A DNA stretch of 7,613 nucleotides from Acidobacteriota bacterium (GTDB taxonomy: Bacteria; Acidobacteriota; Terriglobia; UBA7540), in NCBI GenBank assembly GCA_021789565.1, contig JAJYJL010000342.1, positions 1 to 7,613 on the forward strand, written 5' to 3'. Made by a program: the position numbers and the translations under genes. A model generated the notes under the pieces. The model had not been told where the DNA came from, did not search any database, and was given only the letters and a program-made list of their open reading frames with translations. Positions 1-5,132 of this stretch are shown here, in pieces (position 1 is the stretch's first letter; the number at the start of each line of letters is the position of its first letter).

Positions 1-259
1 TGAAGGCATAAATCCCGCAGGAGCAATCCAGATCCAGGAGTCCGCGACATCTTGCTCCCAGGTCAAAGTTGTGTTCCGCAACGGCCCTGCTTCTGGGCGC
101 CCACGACGTATCCAGGACAACACTGCCAAGGGATGGGCAGCCATCAGGGCTATTCGAGGCCACCCAAACCGTCCATGTCCTCCACCCTAACAGAGGTTCA
201 ACGAAGTCCGGCAGCCCTTCAAGGGACGGGTCAGGCTGGCTTCCCTGGTGGGGTATCAA
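1..259 (-). CDS. Small protein of unknown function with GWRxW and CxCGIYA motifs (3' end off window)
   Basis: This minus-strand frame has no stop from about position 340 to the left edge. It contains a motif set I associate with a family of short uncharacterised bacterial and phage proteins. Counting from a TTG at 259, residues 21-29 read EPLLGWRTW, W53 follows in a T-S-W-A-P segment, and the visible C-terminal part has C71, C79 and C81, ending in CGIYAF. The cysteine spacing and the C-x-C-G-I-Y-A block suggest a small metal-binding or structural knot, but that is inference. 86 codons are visible and the stop lies outside the window. The start is uncertain: there is no ATG in the open part, and TTG 259 is the only usual start codon upstream of the GWRTW motif. 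If used, the gene overlaps the end of the preceding small gene by 29 bases in another frame, which suggests translational coupling. Function unknown. Confidence 0.6.
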   Translation of the reverse strand, partial: MIPHQGSQPDPSLEGLPDFVEPLLGWRTWTVWVASNSPDGCPSLGSVVLDTSWAPRSRAVAEHNFDLGARCRGLLDLDCSCGIYAF

Positions 260-386
260 CGGGACGTTCTTCGGGCTGCTGAACAGGCTGATAAGGTTCT
301 TCAGGCGCAATCGGCACCTCCCTTGGCACAGGGTCCCTCAAGGGCTCTACAATTACAGTCCGTTTAGGTTCCCCTACATGTGTCAT
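231..386 (-). CDS. 51-residue proline/glutamate-rich small protein, function unknown
   Basis: A short complete frame starts at ATG (386-384) and ends at TGA (233-231). The product begins MTHVGEPKRTVIVEPL and continues with repeated Pro, Glu, Val and Arg up to a P-G-K-P-A end. It has no signal peptide, no membrane segment and no cysteine, so it is probably a cytoplasmic and largely disordered peptide. Support for it being real is the GGAGGG six bases before the ATG and the biased Pro/Glu composition. Its N-terminal pattern (x-E-P-x-R-x-x-x-V-E-P-L then P-V-P) resembles small uncharacterised proteins I recall from bacteria and phages; a search is needed to confirm this. It is followed in an overlapping frame by the GWRxW/CGIYA gene, so the two are probably one unit. 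No function can be assigned. Confidence 0.65.
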   Translation of the reverse strand: MTHVGEPKRTVIVEPLRDPVPREVPIAPEEPYQPVQQPEERPVDTPPGKPA

Positions 387-391
387 TTCAG

Positions 392-397
392 CCCTCC
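392..397 (-). promoter_or_regulatory. Strong ribosome binding site of the small minus-strand gene
   Basis: On the minus strand GGAGGG ends five bases before the ATG at 386-384 (GGAGG itself is six bases away). This is a near-ideal Shine-Dalgarno sequence at normal spacing. It is the main argument that the 51-codon frame is translated and fixes its start. Confidence 0.6.
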
Positions 398-442
398 AAT
401 TCCCAGTGTTGCTGCATCCAAGAGCAACAGTGAGCCCTTTTT

Positions 443-471
443 TCTATATTGAACCAATCCGGTCAGGTTAA
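443..471 (-). promoter_or_regulatory. Weak candidate promoter for the leftward small gene pair
   Basis: On the minus strand, TTAACC (471-466) lies 17 bases before TATAGA (448-443). Each hexamer matches the sigma70 consensus at four of six positions. The position, about 55 bases before the ribosome binding site, is suitable, but the match is weak and could be chance. Confidence 0.22.
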
Positions 472-593
472 TAAAGGCAAAGAGTCTTTTATTTCTGGCA
501 GGTCGGGCACACTGTTGCCATCGTAAAGATTCTTTCAGGGGCCGAAGGGGAAAAATTGAAAAATCCCGGTAAAAGACGAAACCCGTGACGCCA

Positions 594-599
594 TATAAT
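594..599 (+). promoter_or_regulatory. -10 element (TATAAT) upstream of the DUF5666-like gene
   Basis: A perfect TATAAT lies 35 bases before the ATG at 635, placing transcription start near 606. No convincing -35 hexamer is seen 16-19 bases upstream and there is no extended TGn motif, so a promoter here would need an activator or an alternative sigma factor. GGAG at 622-625, nine bases before ATG, is the likely ribosome binding site. Confidence 0.4.
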
Positions 600-634
600 C
601 GTCTAAAACGAGGTAACAACCGGAGTCACAAGAA

Positions 635-1885
635 ATGAATGGAATGAAATTTTTCTTGAAATGCGCTGTCCCTTGTCTGGTTCTCAGTCAAGTCCTTGCA
701 TTTTCAAGGCCTTCCGGACAAAATACGGGAAGCGGGCAGAATGTTCGGCCAATCGGTGTTGTCACTGCGATTCAGCCTCAACAACTGACCCTGCACACCG
801 ATGCGGGCCCCAGCCTGACGGTCAGCCTTCCGGACGGGATTTCCGTCTTGCAAGTTCCCCCGGGTGCAAAAAGCCTGAAAGAAGCTACAAAGATTGCCGT
901 TAGTGACATCCACATAGGCGATCGTGTCCTGATCATAGGCCCCATCTCTTCCGATGAGAAGTCCATCACCGCCAAGTCCGTCATCGTGATGAGCAAGACA
1001 GCCCTGGAGATAGCGCGGGATGCTGAGCGCCTGCAATGGGAAAGACATGGCATTGCCGGCGTGGTCAAGTCCGTTGACCCGGCAACAAAGGAGATCACCC
1101 TGGCGGTGCCCAATCCGCAGCCGACTCCAGGCAATCCGACCCATTCCATCATCGTGACACTGGCGCCCAACGTGTCGATGCTGCGCTATGCTTCGGACTC
1201 CATAAAGTTCAGCGATGCCCGGCGTGGTACACTTGACCAGATCCATGCCGGCGACCAGGCGCGTGCATTAGGAACCAGGAGCACTGACGGCACTCATTTC
1301 ACTGCAGAAAAGTTTGTTTCCGGGACCTTTAGGAACGTCGGGGCTACCGTCATTTCAGTTGACGCGGCGCAGGACACGATCACGGTCAAAGACCTGGCCA
1401 CAGGGAAGCCCCTCCTGGTACGCATCAATACAGACTCAAAGTTGCACGAGTTAACTCCGCAAGTGGCCAACACGATCGCGATGTTCAACGCGGGGCCTTC
1501 CGAAAACGCAACTGCCAACCGTCAGGAATCAAGCCGGGGTGGTGAAACACCGCGGCGACCGGGTTTCCAAGGCCAGGGGCGACCCGCCAGCAGGCAAGAA
1601 GGAAGCGCCATACCTGATGTCCAATCAGGAAACTTCGAGCAAATGCTGCAGCATATGCCGCCCCTTACGCTCAGCGAGCTTAAAACTGGCGAACCCCTTA
1701 TCGTCGTAAGCACAGAGGGAGCCAAGCCGGACCAGGTTACCGCCATCGCTGTACTCAGCGGCGTTGAGCCTATCCTTCGTGCGAGGCCGAAAGGCAGCAA
1801 GGAAGTTGCGCTTGGCCCCTGGAACATGAGTGTTGGCGGAGGTGGTGGTGATACCGGCGGCGGCACCGGTGAAGGCGGGCCATAA
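635..1885 (+). CDS. Secreted DUF5666-like protein with repeated beta-barrel units
   Basis: The 416-residue product begins with a hydrophobic signal peptide (residues 1-22, likely cleavage after VLA). It then carries units of DUF5666 style: a G-V-V-T/K-x-I/V-x-P start, short beta strands, and a G-D-R-V-L-I-I-G half. Unit one spans about 40-118 and unit two about 140-231 (GVVKSVDPATKEITL to GDQARALG). The first half of a third unit spans about 235-275. Its second half (ELKTGEPLIVVST to VTAIAVLSG) appears only at about 348-377, after an Arg/Gln/Gly-rich linker at 287-330. The tail (399-416) is almost all glycine. The likely location is periplasm or outer-membrane surface. The family has no known reaction. 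ATG 635 is chosen because GGAG stands nine bases upstream; ATG 644 is an in-frame alternative. The receptor gene starts 77 bases downstream with no visible terminator between them, so they may form an operon. Confidence 0.85.
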   Translation: MNGMKFFLKCAVPCLVLSQVLAFSRPSGQNTGSGQNVRPIGVVTAIQPQQLTLHTDAGPSLTVSLPDGISVLQVPPGAKSLKEATKIAVSDIHIGDRVLIIGPISSDEKSITAKSVIVMSKTALEIARDAERLQWERHGIAGVVKSVDPATKEITLAVPNPQPTPGNPTHSIIVTLAPNVSMLRYASDSIKFSDARRGTLDQIHAGDQARALGTRSTDGTHFTAEKFVSGTFRNVGATVISVDAAQDTITVKDLATGKPLLVRINTDSKLHELTPQVANTIAMFNAGPSENATANRQESSRGGETPRRPGFQGQGRPASRQEGSAIPDVQSGNFEQMLQHMPPLTLSELKTGEPLIVVSTEGAKPDQVTAIAVLSGVEPILRARPKGSKEVALGPWNMSVGGGGGDTGGGTGEGGP

Positions 1886-1949
1886 CAATCCCTGCCGAAT
1901 TCAAACGAATTGGAGCCCAAATACAAATCTGTTTCGGAAGAAGTTTAGT

Positions 1950-1954
1950 GGAGG
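1950..1954 (+). promoter_or_regulatory. Ribosome binding site deciding the start of the first TonB-dependent receptor
   Basis: GGAGG lies eight bases before ATG 1963. The frame could also open at GTG 1948, but that codon overlaps this Shine-Dalgarno sequence and has only a weaker GGAAG before it. This favours ATG 1963 and makes the protein five residues shorter. Confidence 0.6.
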
Positions 1955-1962
1955 ATTTCGTG

Positions 1963-4845
1963 ATGGAAGACTTGTTTAGAAAATTTCAACGACCCCTTTG
2001 GGCCCTGCTGGCGTCGATTTTCTTTTCCGCCGCGGTCTTTGCTCAGACGGGGAATGGCAGCCTGGGTGGGCAGGTTACAGACCCGTCCGGCGCCGCAATC
2101 CCTGCCGCAACCGTCAAACTGACTGGTCCGGGTCATGAAACAAAGGAAATACAAACCAATGAACAGGGGCGCTATGACTTCCACAATCTTGCCCCCGGCG
2201 CTTACACGGTTGAAATCACCACGCAGGGCTTCTCCACATTCACAAAGGCCGACATTCAGGTCACGCACAGCCATCCGCAGGTTGTCAATGCGCAGCTTGC
2301 GGTTGTCATGCAGAGGCAGCAGGTCACCGTTGAGAGTGAGGGCGAGCAGCTTAGCGTCAGCCCCGAAAGCAATGTTGGCGCCATGGTACTGAAGGGTGAA
2401 GCCCTGAAGTCCCTTTCAGACAACCCTGACGATTTGCAGACCGAGCTTCAGGAACTCGCCGGACCGGCAGCAGGTCCGAATGGCGGCGAGATTTACATCG
2501 ATGGTTTTTCCGGAGGCCAGTTGCCACCCAAGGAAGCCATTCTGGAAGTCCGCGTCAACCAGAACCCATTTTCAGCCCAGTATGAACGGCTGGGCTATGG
2601 CCGGATTGATATCACCACCAAACCAGGATTCCAGAAGTACCATGGCAGCGCGTTCTCTTTTGGCAATGACTCATCCTTCAACTCACGCAACCCCTTCGTC
2701 ACGGATCAGCCAGGCTACCATTCGGTGATGTACGCCGGAAACTTCGGCGGGCCGATCAGCAAGAAGGCGTCGTTCTTTTTCGATATGTTTCATCGCAGCA
2801 GCAACAGCACTTCCATTGTGAACGCCATCGTTCCAGCCCCGAACTTTAATCCGAGCGGGATGACTTACACCGAGGCTGTTCCAAGCCCGGCCTCCCGGAC
2901 AAACATCAGCCCGCGCGTAGACCTCCAGCTCAGCAATAACAACGTGCTGTCCGTCCGCTATCAGCGATGGTCGCAAGACAACACTAACAGCGGGATCGGC
3001 CAGTTCCAACTTCCGTCCCAGGGCTTCAACGCAACAGGAACCGAGCAAATGGTTCAGATCGGGGACACCCAGGTAATCAGCGCACGTACTGTGACTCAGA
3101 CGCGCTTCCAATACCGGCACTCCGATAATAACCAGCTCCCCGTGAGTATTGACCCGACTCTGAACGTCATCGGCGCCTTCACTGGGGGTGGAAATAGCCG
3201 GGGGACTTCTCTGAACACGGGGAATCAGTATGAGTTCCAGAGCCTCACTTCGATGACGTTTGGTAAGCACGCTCTGACTTATGGTGGTCGAATCCGCGAC
3301 ATCAGCCAGGCGGTAAACACCACGAGCGGTTACAATGGAACCTTCACTTTCACCGGCATCAACTCCTATTCCATTTATGACCAGGGCCTCGCTCAGGGCC
3401 TTACACCGGATCAGATCATCGCAGCAGGCGGCGGGGCCAGCCAGTTTGAAATCACGGGCGGAAATCCTGTCGCCAAGGTCAACCGGATAGACTACGCACT
3501 TTACGCTGAGGATACGTGGCGAACGCTGCCCAATCTCTCGCTTACTCTGGGGATGCGGTTTGAAGGCCAAAACCACATCCAGAACCACTTTAACTTTGCG
3601 CCCCGGGTGGGCTTTGCCTGGGGAATCGGCGGAGGCGGCAAAGCTCCCAAGACAGTACTCAGGGGGGGTGCAGGCATTTTCTACGATCGCTTTGACGTAG
3701 ACAATATTCTTCAAGCAGAGCAACTGAACGGCATCAACCAGCAAAGGTATGTTGTCAACTCGCCGAGTTTCTTCCCGGGGAACATTCCACCCCTCAGCGC
3801 CCTGGCAGGTTCTGCAACGTTCCCTACAATCTACCAGATTGCTCCGAACTACCAGGCACCATACGTCATCGAGGGCGCGATTGGACTGGAACGGCAGGTC
3901 ACCAAGGATATCAAGACATCAGTCAGCTATATCACCACGCATGGTATCCATCAGTTCCTGACCCGTAATATCAACGCGCCTTTGCCAGGAACATACGACC
4001 CGACGAATCCATCAAGCGGCGTCCGGCCCTTCGGCGACATCGGCAACATTTACCAGTATGAATCCTCCGGGCTTTACAATGAGAACCAGCTAATCGCAAA
4101 CTTCAATATTCGTGCGGGAGCAGCCGTTTCGCTGTTCGGCTATTACACGCTCAGCTACGCCAATACTAATGCTTCTGGCGGCAGTTTCCCCATGAACCAG
4201 TACGACCTTTCGCAGAGTTATGGAACTGCTGCATGGGCACATCGGAACAGGTTTTTTGTGGGCGGCTCGATCAGCATGCCTTACGGATTCAGTTTCAGCC
4301 CCTTTATGGTGTGGACTTCCGGGCACCCTTACAATGTCACCCTCGGGCAGGACTTGAACGGGGATTCGATTTACAATGACCGGCCTGCTTTCTCTTCAAC
4401 TGCGTGCGTTAGCTGTAGCCAACCAATCAAGTCCGACTTCACCGATCCTTCACTCGGCGGTCCCCTCATCCCAGTAAACTACTACTTTGGCCCCAGCCAG
4501 TTCTCAATGAACGCCCGCGTATCCAAAACTTTTGGTTTTGGCAAGGAATTGGAGGGGGGCAGTGGCGGTGGAGGATTTCATGGTCATGGCCACGGCCATG
4601 GGCTTGGTGGCCGAGGGCTCAGCAGCGGTGGGGGTGGTCCCCGCTGGGGAGGCTCCAGCGATCGCCGATTTCAGCTTGAGCTGGGCGTCATGGCTCATAA
4701 CCTCTTCAACAAGGTCAATCTCGGGACACCTATCGGCAATATCACCTCACCGCTCTTTGGCCAATCCAACTCACTGGCAGGTGGGTTCTTTAACAACCAG
4801 TCTGCAAACCGCATGATTAATCTGTTCATGCGCTTTAGCTTCTAG
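1963..4845 (+). CDS. TonB-dependent receptor, Oar-like, with carboxypeptidase-regulatory-like domain
   Basis: This 960-residue outer-membrane protein has the full plan of the Acidobacteriota Oar-like receptors, which import substrates by TonB-driven gating. Residues 1-27 form a signal peptide ending A-V-F-A before Gln28. Residues 29-115 form a carboxypeptidase-regulatory-like beta-sandwich (GQVTDPSGAAIPAATVKL, then GRYDFHNLAPGAYTVEI). A QQVTVES segment near 119-125 is a possible TonB box. The plug follows at about 125-225, with DNPDDLQTELQELAGPAAGP, YIDGFSGGQLPPK and RVNQNPFSAQYERLGYGRID. The barrel runs from 226 and ends in MRFSF with a terminal Phe, as expected for the BAM insertion signal. 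Length is normal for the class. Oddities are a Gly/His-rich insert at 865-898 and a C-V-S-C pair (C815, C818). The substrate cannot be told. It lies 77 bases after the DUF5666-like gene and is followed by a hairpin. Confidence 0.93.
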   Translation: MEDLFRKFQRPLWALLASIFFSAAVFAQTGNGSLGGQVTDPSGAAIPAATVKLTGPGHETKEIQTNEQGRYDFHNLAPGAYTVEITTQGFSTFTKADIQVTHSHPQVVNAQLAVVMQRQQVTVESEGEQLSVSPESNVGAMVLKGEALKSLSDNPDDLQTELQELAGPAAGPNGGEIYIDGFSGGQLPPKEAILEVRVNQNPFSAQYERLGYGRIDITTKPGFQKYHGSAFSFGNDSSFNSRNPFVTDQPGYHSVMYAGNFGGPISKKASFFFDMFHRSSNSTSIVNAIVPAPNFNPSGMTYTEAVPSPASRTNISPRVDLQLSNNNVLSVRYQRWSQDNTNSGIGQFQLPSQGFNATGTEQMVQIGDTQVISARTVTQTRFQYRHSDNNQLPVSIDPTLNVIGAFTGGGNSRGTSLNTGNQYEFQSLTSMTFGKHALTYGGRIRDISQAVNTTSGYNGTFTFTGINSYSIYDQGLAQGLTPDQIIAAGGGASQFEITGGNPVAKVNRIDYALYAEDTWRTLPNLSLTLGMRFEGQNHIQNHFNFAPRVGFAWGIGGGGKAPKTVLRGGAGIFYDRFDVDNILQAEQLNGINQQRYVVNSPSFFPGNIPPLSALAGSATFPTIYQIAPNYQAPYVIEGAIGLERQVTKDIKTSVSYITTHGIHQFLTRNINAPLPGTYDPTNPSSGVRPFGDIGNIYQYESSGLYNENQLIANFNIRAGAAVSLFGYYTLSYANTNASGGSFPMNQYDLSQSYGTAAWAHRNRFFVGGSISMPYGFSFSPFMVWTSGHPYNVTLGQDLNGDSIYNDRPAFSSTACVSCSQPIKSDFTDPSLGGPLIPVNYYFGPSQFSMNARVSKTFGFGKELEGGSGGGGFHGHGHGHGLGGRGLSSGGGGPRWGGSSDRRFQLELGVMAHNLFNKVNLGTPIGNITSPLFGQSNSLAGGFFNNQSANRMINLFMRFSF
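4555..4656 (+). repeat. Gly/His low-complexity insert within the receptor gene
   Basis: Codons 865-898 of the receptor encode glycine runs around four His-Gly dipeptides (His codons at 4579, 4585, 4591 and 4597). The insert lies between a strand ending KTFGFG and a strand beginning RRFQLELGVMAHNLF. Counting strands back from the C-terminus places it at the last periplasmic turn, normally only a few residues long. His-Gly repeats can bind transition metals; any such role here is inference. Confidence 0.7.
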
Positions 4846-4913
4846 ACGAACGGAAAAGTTGCAGGCAGAAGTTGGCGCCTGAATCATAAAACCGCAGTTG
4901 ACCTTGCCTCCTA

Positions 4914-4956
4914 TCCGGCCGGATGCTGAAAGCACAACCTTCTGCATCCGGCCGGA
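4914..4956 (+). terminator. Strong hairpin after the first receptor, probable transcription end
   Basis: TCCGGCCGGATGC (4914-4926) pairs perfectly with GCATCCGGCCGGA (4944-4956). After a T-T mismatch, three more pairs (GAA with TTC) leave a nine-base loop. It lies 68 bases after the receptor stop. There is no T run on either side, so it is not a classical intrinsic terminator. It may still end or protect the transcript, or be a protein-binding site, since the arms contain the palindrome CCGGCCGG. Confidence 0.45.
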
Positions 4957-5081
4957 AATGCAGGGATTCCCGATGTCCCTGCTCCTCCTTGTTCGTGAAA
5001 CAATTCTGAAACTCTTCGTTTCGAAACCAATTTGAGTGGCGACTCTTTCATCGCATCATCCAAGTAAAAATCACCGAAGGG

Positions 5082-5111
5082 TTGTCACAGGAACTCGCAG
5101 AGGTATATAAT
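5082..5111 (+). promoter_or_regulatory. Sigma70-type promoter of the second receptor
   Basis: TTGTCA (5082-5087) and TATAAT (5106-5111) are separated by 18 bases; together they match the consensus at eleven of twelve positions. Transcription should start near 5118, leaving a leader of only about 15 bases before ATG 5133. A weak GAGAG (5122-5126) six bases before the ATG is the only ribosome binding site candidate. This supports a transcription unit separate from the upstream receptor. Confidence 0.6.
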
Positions 5112-5132
5112 TTTTCCTTGTGAGAGCCCGCA

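Noticed and set aside
69..452. Plus-strand open frame of 127 codons starting at TTG
   Set aside because: It lies antisense to the two minus-strand small genes, which have a clear ribosome binding site and recognisable motifs. Its own product shows no domain and it has no Shine-Dalgarno sequence.
383..619. Minus-strand open frame of 78 codons whose TGA overlaps the ATG of the 51-codon gene
   Set aside because: The ATGA overlap is suggestive of coupling, but the frame starts at TTG without a ribosome binding site, lies in the divergent promoter region and its product resembles translated non-coding sequence.
704..1246. Minus-strand open frame of 180 codons
   Set aside because: It is antisense to the DUF5666-like gene and has no domain or ribosome binding site that would compete with the plus-strand gene.
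1894..1912. Short inverted repeat AATTC...GAATT between the DUF5666-like gene and the receptor
   Set aside because: A five-base AT-rich stem is too weak for a terminator, so I leave the two genes as a possible operon.
2683..3744. Long minus-strand open frame of 353 codons
   Set aside because: It is fully antisense to the receptor, which has clear domains on the plus strand. The product has no recognisable motifs, so it is a shadow of codon bias.
4981..4990. CTCCTCCTT, resembling the 3' end of 16S rRNA or a minus-strand Shine-Dalgarno sequence
   Set aside because: No start codon follows at a suitable distance on the minus strand, and on the plus strand it is an isolated pyrimidine run.
5018..5027. 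10-bp palindrome GTTTCGAAAC upstream of the second receptor
   Set aside because: Palindromes of this length are expected several times by chance in the window, and no second copy is seen nearby to suggest an operator.
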